Positions 34,392 to 48,480 of a DNA stretch of 64,000 nt are shown one piece after another. Source of the DNA: Sodiomyces alkalinus F11 (lineage: Eukaryota; Ascomycota; Sordariomycetes; Glomerellales; Plectosphaerellaceae); assembly GCF_003711515.1 (NCBI RefSeq), contig NW_021167093.1, positions 112,643 through 176,642 of the forward strand, read 5' to 3'. Made by a program: the position numbers and the translations under genes. The notes below the pieces were generated by a model. That model was not told the DNA's origin, did not search any database, and saw only the letters and a list, made by a program, of their open reading frames with translations. The number at the start of each line of letters is the position of its first letter. Within the stretch, counting starts at the first letter, position 1.

Positions 34392-34537
34392 GGTTGCTAT
34401 TCTTTTGTAGTGAGACTATTGTTGGAATTCAGCGAGTCTTTTCGTAGGGAAGGGAGTAAGTAGTGTCGTGTCGCAAAGTTGAGGCCCCCAGTTCAAAAAC
34501 TTGCCCCTCGCTGGACAAACGGGGGCAAGGCAAGGGT
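34392..34537 (-). promoter_or_regulatory. TMA7 upstream region
   Basis: About 146 bases of normal composition between the TMA7 start codon and the target duplication of the Copia element. It contains no clear motif. The Copia insertion marks the right border of the gene island. Confidence 0.4.
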
Positions 34538-34542
34538 GCGGC

Positions 34543-34744
34543 TGTCAGATGCCACCATACACGTACCGGGGTGTGACTTGCGCTATTTTCCACACCGATA
34601 GAGTACTTCCGACCGATATATCTATATCGATTTCCCCTCCTTTTACCTTATAGTGAGATATTCCCGTAGAGTACCTTTTACTCTGCTCTAATTCTGCTTT
34701 AATATATACACATATCTTTTACGTATCTTATTTATATACTAATA
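34543..34744 (+). repeat. 5' LTR of the large Copia element
   Basis: Begins TGTCAGATGCC and ends ATACTAATA. It contains the CGACCGATATATCTA block shared with 50295 and 50491. Confidence 0.85.
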
Positions 34745-34760
34745 GGTATAAGCCCGGCGT
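34745..34760 (+). promoter_or_regulatory. Primer-binding site, half initiator-Met tRNA type
   Basis: GGTATAAGCCCGGCG abuts the LTR. The sister LTR at 50491-50686 is followed by GTTATATGTCCGGCG. Both fit one ancestral GTTATGAGCCC-type site. Confidence 0.6.
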
Positions 34761-35039
34761 TCGAATAAAACGAAGCTATTCCGAGAGATTCTATAGCTTT
34801 AAGGCAGTTAAAATAGCCTTAAGTCTATAACGGGTAGTTTAGTATTATCGGCTATATCCGCCTGCTTTATTTTAACCGTTATTCCGTTATTGAATTACTA
34901 TATTCTATCTCGTCCTATCTTATTTAATCGCTCCTTATTTAATCGGTTATTTATAGTCGGTTTTAATAGTATATTTCCCTATAGTCCTGGTTAGGTGGAT
35001 AATAGCTTTAGTTATAGTAATGTCTATAATAGGCTATAT

Positions 35040-38000
35040 AATTCTTATCTTATTAAAAGAATAGTGTTAGTGGATTAAGGCTATTATATAGATAGCCTAT
35101 GCTAACTAGGTATCTAAGCATATTAATCAAGACCTCGAGGAATCTAAACGTCCTCGAAGACTTATATCCTCTAAACTTCTAGAGTTAACGGAAGATAAAG
35201 AGAAAGCCTAGAATCGTAAGTTTAAGCTATAGCAGGTAAAAGAGAATAAATATTATTAATAATAATATAGCCTAGCTACTCTTGACGATTATATCGCGAA
35301 GATAGTTAATCCTATCCTTAAAGATTAGCATATAGAGAAGAAGGAGGTTAAAGATATCCTGACCGCCTTAAAGGATTATCTTAAACGTACTAACGCTACC
35401 TAGAAGTCCTTAGTTAAGAAGAGATAGAAAGAGTATGTATAAAATATACGGCGGATACCCTATAAGCGCTAGCTTTAGGACTTTATAAAACTATACCGAG
35501 ATTCGAAGATCTATAGCATTAGATCCTCTAATATTAAATAGAGTTACCTTAACACATTTTTCAGGGCTATTAGTACTATAGTTCTAGACTAGTTAGAGCC
35601 GTGTTTTATAGAGATTTTAAGGGAAGATAAGGATAAGTAACCTATTATCGAAGAGGTTATACATAAATATACGGTTTAGCTATACTATAGATACTCTTAT
35701 AGACTTAATAAGAAGCCTATTACATTATCGTTTTATATAGCGATATTCCTAGGAAAGGATCAAGATAGTAGATAATAGCCTGCTAATTAAAGAGGTTAGT
35801 AGTAATAAGGAAAGATGGATTATTTAATACCACGAGAATAGATCTATGACTACGTTAAACGCTACTACTCTGCGTGGAGTAGCTACCCAAATATTAATCG
35901 GACATGCTACTAAAAGGGCTTTACGCTCTTAAAGGAGGTAATAGAATGCTACGACCGCGTTATTAAGCGCTAGAATACTTCCTAATAAAAGAGGTTCACA
36001 GAGTATATTAAAAAGGATATTAGTAAGGCGAAAAAGAAGGTAAAAGAGTCTAAGACTAAGTTATAAGACAAGGATTAGCCTAAGGAAGTACCTAATTTTA
36101 TTAATAATAGGAATGACGATTCTGATAATAGCTCTTATAATATATATTTTACTTCTAATTCTATAGGTAAAGAGGTAGCGTTAAATGACTTTTTCATATC
36201 GCTATCGGTATTCTCGCTTCTATAGATTAAATAGGTGGTTAATAGCGACCTTTGTAGATAGTTCTTAATTGATTCAGGGTCCTTATAGTATATAACTAAT
36301 TAACGCTACCTACTTAAGAACTTCTAGCCTACTACTACTATTGTTAGAATTTAGATAGGTAGTGGCACCTTTAATCTAATAAGAGGGTACGGCACGCTAC
36401 GTCTTTAGGTTATAGATACTAAATGTTAGCTATATTCCCTTATACTAAACAACACAGCGTTTAGAAATAGATATTCTATAACGCTGCTAGCCATATACAG
36501 GCTATAGAAGGATTAAAAGGCTGTTTTTATGACCGGCAGGGATATCTTAGTAATAGACCAATAAACATACCTACCGTTAAATAATGTAAGCAGTTAATAT
36601 ACTCTTAAACTAATCGAGGGCACGCTATAACGATTATAGTAGCAGAGCTATTCAATAGCTTAAGGGAATTAAAGCCTATAAACGTGGCCGACGTCTGCTT
36701 ATAGCACGAACGACTAGAGCACGCGAACCCCTAGGCGTTAGTATAGCCAAATAAAGGTTATACCGGCGGAGTAGTGTCCAGAAGTGGACTCTTAGTAGTT
36801 AACTACAAGCCTTATACTATTAGTAAGGTAAAAATAATAGTATCGCGACGACTACTCACCTATAGACTAATAAGGCCTTTTTAGAGGATTAACGTGAATC
36901 TATTTTTAATAGACCCTACTGGTAATGGTAACGATACTATTACCCTTTTCCACGATCCCTATATATAATTTATTTTACCAGAATAAGACTACGGTATAAA
37001 AACATACTATCTACGATAGCTAACTTCGAATTCTTCTTATAGAGATAGTATAAGCTACTTATTACTATAATCACACTCGATAGGGAGAGGGGGCTATAGA
37101 AGAAGCTAGATACTTAGGCTTTAGATCGTGGTATTCTACTAGAAAGATTAGCTCTATATATAGCCGCACAGAACGCTAATACCGAATAGTATAGGGCTAT
37201 TATCTTCCGTATTGCGAGGGTACTAGCAGAGGTATTAGGCTTCTAGTAGAATTTATAGCCAGAGATTATTAAAGTAGCTATATACCTGTATAACCGGATT
37301 CCACGTAAGGATCTAGGTTAGTAAACCCCCGAGGGAGCATTAAACGCGTGGCTGTAAAAAGAGGGTATCGTTAGCTTTACGACCGACGGAATAACACCCT
37401 TAATTACTCACCTAAAGAGGTATAGTTATACGACGTACGCGTTAACTGCTAACTACCTACGAGATCGCCGTAAAAACAAGAAGCTTACGCCGAGAGCGTA
37501 TATCAGTTATTTAATCGGCTATAAGAGCACTAATATTTTTCGGATTTTAGTTCCTTAATTAGGAGATAGAATCCTAAGAACAAGGAACATCGTTTCTAAC
37601 GAGTTAGTTCTTTATAAAAATAGATGGAAGGAGCCTATACCTATACCTATAAAGCTCTTTAAAGAGCTTAATCTATCGTTAGAATAAGGTCAGATTCATA
37701 ATCCTTTTAGCGTTATAACCAATATCGTTGATTTCGGTATACCTATAGTAACGGAGCAGAACTCCACGATAAAGGCTGTGTAAGAGGAAAGGTAACGTTA
37801 ACAGCGTTAATAACAACCTTAATCGTTAAGATCTAGGGAGGTGGTGGCCGGTAGTGGTAGTAGTAAAGAATTAAAAACCACCACTAATGCAAAAACCATC
37901 GAAAACGCCTCTAAACACTAATAGGCTACTAACTAAGAGGTATCACGTAGAACGGTCAAGGCCATGGCAGGCATTACTATTATGCCTGCCTTTAATTCAG

Positions 38001-39389
38001 CCTCTTTAACTGCTATTTTACCCTCTTCTTTAGTAACGGCACTAATATTACCCCCGCCTTTAATAACCTCTTCTTTAAGGGTTACTTGTACGCTCTTTTC
38101 GCCACCTCCTAATAATTCTCTAACACCTATAGCTGCGGCAGTTAAACGTAACGATTAAGAGGAATCTAACGGTACTAACGGTTCTTCCTACATCTTATAG
38201 GAGGCTATAGGCGAGGCCACCGACAGTACTATCGAAATAGAATTAGTATTATCTAATTAATCCATTTTTAAAAAGGCCACTGCCTCTGCTCCTTAATCCA
38301 CTAATCTATAAGGAGTAACCCTATCTTTAGTAGCTAAGTCTAATTCCACTACTACTACTGCTATTACGGCTTAACGGCTACCCTCTCGTTTGCCTACTTT
38401 AGCTTTAACGCCTGCCTCTATAGGGAGACCTACTCGTAACCGTCGACCTCCTTCTAGATACGACGATTACGTCTCCTACTATAATAATAACTTCGAGGTA
38501 CCGAAAAAGCCGATATTATACCGCGAGATATCTAAGGAACCGTTAAATTAGTCTTAGATACTAAAAAGCCCCTATAAGCTGCAATGGCTTATAGCAGCCG
38601 TATAAGAGGTAGATACACTTAGGTTAATAGGCACCTTTAAAGCAGCTAAGCTGCTCTAAGATAGGAAACGTGCCTTAGACCTTAAATAGGTATTTAAGTA
38701 TAACGTTAACTCGTCGGGATATATTAGTAAGTTTAAGGCTAGGTTATATATGCGAGGTAATTAATAGCCTTAAACCCATATTAATGCCTATGCCTCCACC
38801 CTCGGCGGAAGGACCTTTAGGTCGGTAGTAGCTATTACTATATATTTTAACCTAGAAACCCGTTAGCTTAATACCGTTAACGCCTTTAGTAACACTACCT
38901 TTAACGAAGACATTTACGTTAAGGATCCACACGGATAGCAGCTACTATAAGTAGTAAAAGGCACGAAGACTAATAGTAACCTCGAAGCCTTTTTAAAGCA
39001 ATCGCGACTACCTGCACATAGTATATAACGCCTACGCAGAGCGTTATATAGCCTACGTTAGTCTCCTAAGCTATAGCACAAATAGCTCTTTTCCGTTTTA
39101 GGTAAGTACGGCCTAAAATAACTAACTAAAAACGATTACGTTTTTAAAAATAACTAATTAATCGTTTTCTTCTACGTGGACGATATTATACTAGTATATA
39201 GAAAGGAATATTAACTTGATGTTAATAGCCTTATATAATAGATATAGTAGTTCTTTTAGATCCGCGACCTTAGCCTAATTAAATAGTTCCTAGGGATTAG
39301 AGTAATTCGAGATTGCTAATAATATCGGCTTTAGCTATCGCTTAAGAATTATATCACTAAAAGGATTAACGCATTATAGGTGGGTTATA
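35040..39389 (+). pseudogene. Decayed gag-pol of the large Copia element (before the Gypsy insertion)
   Basis: The gag-like charged region at 35.1-36.1 kb still reads for long stretches between stops. Protease: FLIDSGS at about 36262-36283. The integrase region (36.8-37.6 kb) is badly decayed. Reverse transcriptase: KFKARLYMRG near 38730, a LYSLRK block near 39050, FFYVDDIILVY at about 39167-39200 with the catalytic YVDD intact, and FLGIRVIRD near 39287-39315. The frame is cut by the Gypsy insertion at 39395. Confidence 0.8.
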
Positions 39390-39394
39390 CTAGG

Positions 39395-39734
39395 TGATAC
39401 GCCCCCAACCTCTAATAGGCGCCAGCACTATCCGCCCTACTATAGAACGGATAGCGCGGGCATTATTCGCGCGGGTAGGGAATATATAGCTCCGGGGCTA
39501 TCCGTACGGATAGGGAATATATAGCGCCCGGACTATAGTAGAAGGGATAGTGCGGATTATAGTTAGGCCGGGCCGGCCGGGGAATATACCCTTAGCGCGG
39601 TTCCCCCTTAGTTTAGTAGGTATTATCTTTATTATACCCTATTTTCTATACCTAAAGGTCGCTAATCCGAACCCTAGAAGCCCTAGGTCCGACAGTACTG
39701 GCTGGCTAGAGATATACCTGGATAGGGTATATTA
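39395..39734 (+). repeat. 5' LTR of the nested Gypsy element
   Basis: Begins TGATACGCCCCC and ends GGGTATATTA. It pairs with 48917-49221. Confidence 0.88.
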
Positions 39735-39989
39735 AATAGTAGTAACTATGCTTTCGAGCGAGGTTCGCGTACCGCCGCTTAACGCGAGCTATATATCCTA
39801 TAACTATATAGACATGTAGTATCCTAAGAAAACTATAGGACCGTCGGCACGCCGAGCGAAGACGCCTCTCCTTTACTAGAATAAGACGTGGAGTATATAA
39901 GAACCACGGCCTATTATTTATATATAGATTCGGCGATTATACTAACTCTACTAAACGATAAATCCGCCGTGGAATTTAAAGCTCCGCTA

Positions 39990-42900
39990 TTATAACCGAT
40001 GTAAACCTCCTTAACGATTATCCTTATCCGCGAAGCGCTAAAAGCGCGAAAAATCTTATTAAGTTCTTAGATAATTTCCCGGACCCTATCGCTAATCTCC
40101 TTACTCCCGAAGATATAGCTCTGCTTAACATAGCTAGGAGGGCCGTGTACACCTTAGGGATAGCCGGCGCGAGCGGCCTAACCTTAAGAGGAAGAATCTT
40201 GTGATCGGAGTCCGTGTCCGATATATCCTACCTAAAGAAATAGATCCGAAGACCGGATAAATTTATAGACACCTTCGAAAAATAGCTTAATAAAGAACCT
40301 ATTTATAGGGAGATCCTAACGGGCATAGGAGAACTCTATAATATTAAGGGGAAATAACCTATATAACCGTTTACTATTAGTCCTACCCCCTATACGGGCG
40401 AGCTAGATCCTAAGGCTAACCTAATCGACCGTGTTAAAGGGAGCCTTACTAGCGCTAGCCTTACTAGTACTAGCCTTATTAATACTAACTCTGCTAATAC
40501 TAGCTCTACTTTACCTAGCTCTGCCTAGCTTATTATAATAAGGCTTAGGATATAAGAGCTAGGCAGTCGGCGTCGCCTTAAGATTACGGGAGAGCTAGGG
40601 GAACCGTTATTTACTATAATAAAGCCTGCCTTACTCTTTATCCGTCCTACTATAAAGGCCACGGATAAAGAGCCTATACTTAAGGAGGAGGAATTAATAT
40701 ACTCCCTAAATAAATCCTCCTTATACTAATCGGCCGTATCCTATATATCTCTTACTAAGACTATTATTCGCTATTTAAACGCTATAGAACGCTAAACGTC
40801 TAATGCCCCTAACCGGGCTTTTTTAGCCGATTACCCGGTTAACTCCGAGAGTATAGTATCTAACGCCCCCGGGCCTAGCCGCTAAAATATCCGCTAAAGC
40901 ACCGGTCTACCGGATAAAACGCCTCCTCCTCCTTCTCTAGCGCTTACTTATCCGCCCGTTATAGTCGGAGACTAAACGTATATACGCTAATCGGACTTAT
41001 TAGCTATTATCGGCGAACTCTAGCGCGGATTATAGTCGTACTAACCTTAGGTTCGCTTTGAGGCGGACGACCTTAGATACTTCGACCCGCCGGAATACTT
41101 TACTATTACGTAGGATATCCGCACGGAAAGCACTAAGCTAGTCTTCCTTAATATATTCCGCTTCACGGACGCTATAGAGTAATATGCTAGGATAAGCCCC
41201 GGGTATAGCGAAACCCTTACCCGCGGTATCTCCCGCTACCTATTACGTAAAGCCTTTAAGTGGCTAATAACTATAGACCCTAGACTTCGCGAATAGTATA
41301 ATAAGAATATTACCCTAAAGAACTAAAAGAATAGTTTAGAGAGCCGATTCCGACTCCCGCGCGAAGAAGCTAAGTACCGATTATATAGGGAAAAGTATAC
41401 CCTAGAAGATATTATAAACCGCTATAATATCCGCGTATTCGCTAATAGGGTCGCCCGACTTATAAAGGCTACCGATAAACCCTAAAGAAAGCTTTTGTTT
41501 ATTGTTTAGGATAAGCTCAACGCTAACCTAGCCGCGACTATAGTCCGACTAGGCCCTAAGGTAAAATTAGCCGATTTCTTAAATTCTCTAATAAACCTAA
41601 TACTAGGATAGTACCGGACCTATACCTGAGGAGTTTAGAAGCATTATATTAGCCGATATAGCCTCCCTAAATAAGACCGCGGAATATATAGCGCTCTACC
41701 CCCTATTATGGTAGTTTAGTAACCCGCGCCACGGTATTACGATAAGCGCTTAATACCCGAGCGCCGCTAAACACTATAGCCTAACCGCTATTCCCCTAAT
41801 CCTAACTAACTCCGCCGCTAAAGCGAGAATCGCGCGCTATCTACGCCGAATGCTAACTATTATACTAATAATAAGGGTTAATAACACCTAACTAATAACG
41901 CTAACGAATAGTCTAATCGCCGGTATAGAGATTATTACCGCGATTATGCTTAAGACTAGGTTAACGCCTCCGCCGAAGAAACCGCTATTAAGCCCGTATC
42001 CGGAGATAAAGCTAATATAGAACCTAAGTATTACTATACTAAAGGGAACTCTAAGGGTTTTATAGACTCCGAGAATAATAATAGCGCGGATAGCGAATAA
42101 AGTAACTAACTATATTAGGTCGCTAATAGACCCGGATTTAGACCTAAGTACGCTAATCTTTCTTAGGTATATTGGGAGTATAGTAAATACTATTAGCCCA
42201 TAAGATTAAATCTAAAGACTATCTGATATACGAAGACCTATTTCTAGCTATACTAACTAAAGGAGTAAAGCGGATAGGACTCGCCGTTAATTAACGGTAC
42301 TATCTAGGAAGTCGGAGACCCTTTTAATAGTCTTTACGGGTATATATACGCCCGGATTTAAGCCCGTGATTCCCTTATAGGCGTATTATTCGATATTTAT
42401 AATAACTCGGGAGCCTCCCGCTATATAGTAAGCTAGTAACTCCCTTGTCGATTTCCTAATAAGTATATTAATTTTACTAAGCGCACTATATTATAAGGTA
42501 TAGTATCGATAAAGACCCTAGGATAGGCTACTTTTACCGTGCTAGTTTAAGGTATAGTAGGTAATAAGAAGAAGATTAGCCGCCTATATATCGGGGCTTA
42601 GATTATACCTAAGCTCGACGCCGGTCTTCTCCTAGGATAGGAGTTTAACTATCCTAGTAGGCTAGATATCCTTAATACGTAAGAAGCTATGTATATTAAT
42701 GCCTATTAAGGCCTAACGGTTCCTGTGAGGGTATTTACTAAATATTCTTTAATTTAGCGGAAACTTAAGGCCGCTGAACGTTTAGTTATCCCGCCACCAA
42801 TATATAGGTTTATACTAATTAATAAGCCCGATATTAAGCTTAATTCTATAGAGTTTTTCCCGGATATAGAGGGCTCTCCGAACTATATCCTTAATAACTA

Positions 42901-45900
42901 GTCTATAATACCTATTTTTAACGCTAATAACCGGCTATTAGTCATCGCTAAAGGTATTAAGCTAGGTTATATAGAGCTATTCTAGGTAGATAGTTATTAG
43001 TATACCGACCGCGACGACGCGCGAGATATCCTGCTTAAGCGTATAAAGGAAGAACCGCCTAGTAAGGCCGAAGGGGATATTTTCCGTGGGTATATTACTC
43101 CTAAAGGTAAGCTAGGTATCGCTAAAAGCCTAAACGCCCCTCTAAAGATTACTAAAAAGGGGGTAACGATCTACCGCTATAATAACCGGTTTACACGCCG
43201 GTTTAGTAAGATCGTCGAGAAGTATCCGAAGGTTTAGACTAACTAAAGCGTTATTAATATACCTCCTAAGGAGTATATAAAGGTCCTTTTAGTTAACGGA
43301 TAGTATAATTAAAAGATTAGCTAGAAGCTATATCCCCTTAGCCGTAATAATTAGCGATTCCTAGATAAGACCCTTAACGAACTCTATAAGTAAGGACGAA
43401 TAGAATAGCCGACTTAGCCTATACTATTTAGGGCCTTAGTATTTATTATATAGCGAACTATAAACGGGAAGCGTAAAGGCCGAATATTAGTTAATCTCCG
43501 TGCCCCAAATAAGGTTACTATTTCCGACGTATACCCGATACCGTTATAGAATAAGGTAATCCGGCGCCTCCGGGGAAAGAAGTTTATCTCCGTTATCGAC
43601 GCTTAAGTCTTTTTCTATTAGTTCCTGGTATATAAGCCGTACCGTGAAAGGTTTATTATCGTCTTATATTAAGGATAAAAGCGTTCGAAGGTCGCGCTTA
43701 TAGGCTTCCGTAATTCGCTAGCTTATATCTAACGCTTTATAGATAAGCTACTTAGACCGTATAAGAAGTTCGCCGCCGCCTTTATTAACGATATCGTCGT
43801 GGCCTCCGATACTAAGGAGGAATACGCCTAATATCTAAAGCCTATCCTATCGCTATTTAGCCGGAAGCGGATCTCTATCTCCCCGGGTAAATCCTTTATT
43901 AGCTACTTATTAGTATAGCTTTTAGGATTCGAGGTCGATACTTTAGGCCTTTTTAATACGAAGGAATATATTAATACCCTATAAAGGATCCGTCAGCTAT
44001 TATCGCTTTAATCGCTTAAGTAATAGATTAGTATAACCGGATAGCTACGGCACCTTATCCCGAGGTTCGCCTACCGAATCGCCTCCCTCTAATAATAGAA
44101 AACTACCCTACTCGCGGAGGCTTATTAGCTTAGAAAGGACTAGGGCTAAGTATATACGGCCTATACTAAATAAATAGTATTCGAGCTTACGGCTAAAGAA
44201 ATAGCGTCGTTTAAGGATATTACGGACGTACTTACCTCTAAGGTCTACCTTTTATACTATAACCCAGGGAAGATCCTCTTTATTTAGTTAGACGCCTTTA
44301 AGGAGCACGGGTTCTTAGCTATACTATTCTAGCTTATCGATAAAACCGAATAGCTTACTAAGGGTATTATTAGTAAGACCCTTATTTATCTAATACTTTA
44401 TATTAGTAAAGGTCTTAATATAGCCAAGTAAAAGTACTAGCCGACCGAACTAGAGGTTACCTACCTAGTATAGGCTATTTATAAGACCCGAACTATTATT
44501 TAGTCCGCTTATCGTAATCCGACCGTTATCCTTACGGACTACGCTGCTACTATCAGTATTATAAAGTTTACTATACTATCTAGTACGGATAAGACTAGGT
44601 TAAATATAAAGCGTATCCTCTCCTCGGAGTTCTTTAGCTAGTTTTAGTTAGATTATTAGTATATCCCCGGGAAAATAAATATTATAGCTAATACCCTATT
44701 ATAGCTACCTATAATAGACCCTCCGGAAGCGGAAGACGATAGGGAACCTGAACGGATTTAGCGCGATTAGGCTATTTATTACTTCTCCGAGCTTAAAATA
44801 AACGCCGATCTACGATAAAGAATTAGCGATAGTTATACTAATAATACTAAATAAGGACTTATCCTTACCTAGCTATAGAACTATAATTCGCCGGTTAAGA
44901 TTCCTTTCGAGTTAGAAAACGGTCTCCTTTACTATCTAGAATAAAGCGGGAAGCGTTAGCTTTATATCCTATTCTCCCTATATTAGGAGTTTATTTAGGC
45001 CGCGCACGATAAGCGCTACCACTTCGGCGTTAAAAGAACCTAGTATAAGCTAGTTAGCCGATTCGTTATTCCTAAGCTCTATAAGGAAATTAAGACCTAT
45101 ATCGCTAACTACACGATATACGCCACTAATTAGACTAATCGTTAACGCCCGCTCGGCGAGATATAACTAATTATAACTCCCCCTATTCCGTTCTATACTA
45201 TCGCTATAGATTTTATTATCGGCTTACCCAAGGTACCCTTAGCGAGCTCTCCCTAGTAAAGGGAGGGCATTCCCCTATTCGACTCCCTCTTTACGGTAAC
45301 AGATAAATTCACTAAAGCCACCCTCCTTATTCCGGGGTATACCTCCTATACCACAGAGGACTAAACTTACATCCACTTTTAGTTCCTCTAGCTCGGGAAC
45401 TAGGGTATCCCCCAAGGGATTATTTTAGATCATAACCCTAAATTCCTATCCGCCTTCTAGATAGCGCTCTAAAAGGAGGCGGGCACACTACTTAAGTTCT
45501 CAATAGTATAATACCCGTAAACGAACGGACTATCCAAACAAAAGAATTAAATAGTTAAGATTATTATCCGTATATTCCTTGCTATATATTTAGACGCACT
45601 GTGGATAAAGGGTATCGTCGCGTTATAGTTTAATCTAAATAACGCCTTTAGCAAAGTTTTAGGGTGTTTACTAAATAAACTGCTATACAGTATAGAGATA
45701 AATAGTCCTCTTAATATAATCGACGATATAAACCCGTAATTCGCTCGGGAACTATTCTAGGAAGACGCTAAACTATTTATTGTTTTAGCCTAAATATATA
45801 TAAAAAGGCTATATGATAAGAAGTACTGTAGTATTCGGTTCGCCCCCGGGGACTTTATCTTTATTAAGCTCGGGCAGGGCTATTCGCTACCTAATACACC

Positions 45901-46460
45901 CTCGATAAAGCTCGGTTATTAACGGATAGGCCTATTTAAGATTAAGAAGTAGGTCTCGCTATTAGCATACCTTCTAAAGCTACCCGTAACGCTTAATATC
46001 TATCCCGTTATTAGTATCGCCTATCTATAACTAGCGACGGAACCGGGCATAGACCCGTTCCCCGGCCGGATAGCCGATAAAGGGCCTATTCGCCCCGGCG
46101 ACCCTAATAAGGACGGATATAAATAGCGCGACTTATATAAGCACTATAAGATCGAAGCTATCCTAGATAAAAGAGTTACTAAGAAAGGCCGTGGTAAGCC
46201 TTATATTAAGTACTTAATCCGATAAAAGGGATAGCCTAGTTAGTATAACGTTTAGATACTAAAGGAGGCTATAAACCTATCGGAAATAGTTAACGCCTTG
46301 AAGGAACGATAAAGAGCCTTAGAGACTCTACGAGCGGTAATAAAAGAGGCGAAGAAGGATAAAGCGCTAGAATTAGGGGATATTAAAAGGACCCGAGGAT
46401 TAAAGGATACTCGAAGTAAAGGGCCTTTAAGGAATAACGGCTTAGCCTTATAGCCTCGCC
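39990..46460 (+). pseudogene. Decayed gag-pol with chromodomain, nested Gypsy element
   Basis: Gag-like frame at 40.0-42.1 kb (TLRGRIL, PPEYFTIT, and a helical block IDPRLRE.YNKNITLKN). Protease-like FDIYNNSGASRYIVS near 42390-42430. Reverse transcriptase: LVNLRAPNKVTISDVYPIPL near 43490, KFISVIDA near 43582, GFRNSLAYI near 43705, and AAFINDIVVASD at about 43778-43810 where the catalytic pair reads Asn-Asp. Integrase: DFIIGLPKVPL near 45212 and FTKATLLIPGYT near 45308. Chromodomain at about 46145-46310 (YKIEAILDKRVTKKGRGKPY, then IKYLIR.KG). Stops are TAG/TAA throughout, so it is non-functional. Confidence 0.8.
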
Positions 46461-46919
46461 CGGCACCGAATAAGAAGAGTGAGTCACCTAAGGTAACTAC
46501 GCGCTATCTAGGTATAGCGAATAACCTCGAACTCGAGTAAGGGAAGGTATAAGCGTTATCCGATCTTCGAATAGTAGGCACGCGAAAGGAAAATAACACG
46601 GAATAATAAGGGAAATAGCGCGAACCGCGCTATTCTGCTAGATTAGCCCGCCCTCCTACCCGGCTATAAAAATTTCCTTATACGCTTGGCTACGCTTACT
46701 AATCTTCTCGTACTCTTTACTATCATAGCTAGCTTTATAATTATCGTGATTCCTAGTACTCGCACGAAATCACTATTACTACTTATATAAGTAAATAAGC
46801 GTAGTACCCTTAGTTATCCTCTCGTTATATCGCGTATATACCCCCTTTTTTCTTTAGTTTCACCGAGTACTCGCTACTTTCCCTACTCGTTTATAGTAAG
46901 TATCCCGATATACTATATA

Positions 46920-48480
46920 GTTAAGTACCTAATAGGCGTCTATCGTTCTAAGGATTAAGAGTTTATATAAGAGTTCTCTAGGTATTTCGCTAAAGGGAAA
47001 ACGGGCGCGGGACTTATATTCGACGGATACTTTAGAGCTATCACGTGATTCGGGAACGAAAACGGTGTGATTATAGAGCTATAGACTATCGGTTTAGTAT
47101 TTAACTAATAGCGCCGGGATAATAAGTTAACCGTCGTAACCTACCGTTAGTAAACGATCGACGCCGGCTACGATAACCCTCTTAACCGCCGTCTCCGCCG
47201 CACCGTGTTTACCCTAACGGAAGAAGTAAAGCGAGTAGTATCGGCTAACGTCGTATAGTATATCGTCGCCTTATACCCCTAGCCCTAGCTTTTACTAGAT
47301 AGTAATATCGATATCGCTAATTAGCCGTAGTGCTCCTAGATATTCGAGTAGTATATCGTTATAGCTTATTATAACGCCCCTAAGGCCGCTAATAGCTAAT
47401 TTCTCCCTAACCCCCCTTTTAGCCGCCGGCTAGGACCTACGGTGACTGCTTTAGGCTCCCCGTTACCGTGTAATAGCACCACTACTATTACCTAGATACT
47501 AGCCCCTAGCACTCCTCTACTATAGCTGCACGACGCGATAGTACCCGCCTATATTCTTTAGTTAGTTCACGAACTAGTATCGCTAAGCCTCGAACTAATA
47601 AACTCGCTAGAACATCTATAGAATAACGAGATTAGCGGGGTAGACTTTATCGGTAGTATAGTAGATTACCTAGCTAATATTAAGCCGCGTATCGCCGCTA
47701 TGAAGACCTTCCTGTAGTTATTATAGAATATACCGGCCCTAGTTATCTAAAGCGCCGCTACTATCCTCGCCAGGTTACGGCTAGGCGTACTAGCCCCTAC
47801 TACTACCGGCGCTCCCCCGCCCCTCGCGGGCACTAAGCGCCCCTACTAAGGCTATACCTTATCCCCCCTAGCTAAACGTATATTCACACGCTCTAGCCTT
47901 AAAGTGCTATATATATAGACCGCTAAGAGCTTCGCGGCTAGCTTAAACGATCTATCCTAGCTAGCGTAGTATACCGAGTTCACGTATAGGGATTAGACGT
48001 TCGGCGAAGTTAAATAGAGATCCCGCGCCGCCGTGCTCCTACTCCCGGTCGCTATTTAGGCAGTAGTATTCCTTAATAAGCACGTGGTTAACTATAATAT
48101 CTAGAATATAGCCGAGCTCGGCTTACTTATCGGGTTTTAGTATATAGATAAATTAGTTCACCTCGCTAAGCTTAATACGCTAGGCGTTATAGAGGATAAT
48201 AAGCGCGAATATCTGGCTAAAAGATACGTAGATAACACGGATCTAGCCGAAGCAGTTATTTAGCGGGTAGTAGTGATTACGCGCTATTATGCCTCCTATA
48301 GGAAAAGAGGCGTTGTGGTATCCTACGAAATCTCCTAATAGGCTATCGAGGAATAGGAGATAAGCCTTACTAAAGAGGATATAGCCACTACACTTAAGCG
48401 CGAGGTATCGTGTTAGGGATTTCCCGACGCTAACCCGTAGCCCTTAGAAGTTACCGAGATTTAAGTAGCGGTAGCCCGGT
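46920..48480 (+). pseudogene. Extra reading frame downstream of the chromodomain, nested Gypsy element
   Basis: Sense-strand frame of roughly 500 codons between the pol end and the 3' LTR, separate from pol by about 450 bases. Readable segments include AKGKTGAGLIFDGYFRA near 46990-47040, NPLNRRLRRTVFTLTEEVKR near 47170-47230 and VIAYYNAPKAANS near 47360-47400; the C-terminal half has KREYLAKRYVDNTDLAEAV near 48205-48260. The same frame recurs in the Gypsy copy at 60.03-61.58 kb, with matching protein-level blocks. I do not recognise a domain. It is not an envelope in appearance (no signal peptide or membrane helix that I can see). Confidence 0.55.

Noticed and set aside
39550..39735. 61-codon frame repeated at 49037-49225
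   Set aside because: It lies inside the Gypsy LTRs and recurs only because the LTR is duplicated.
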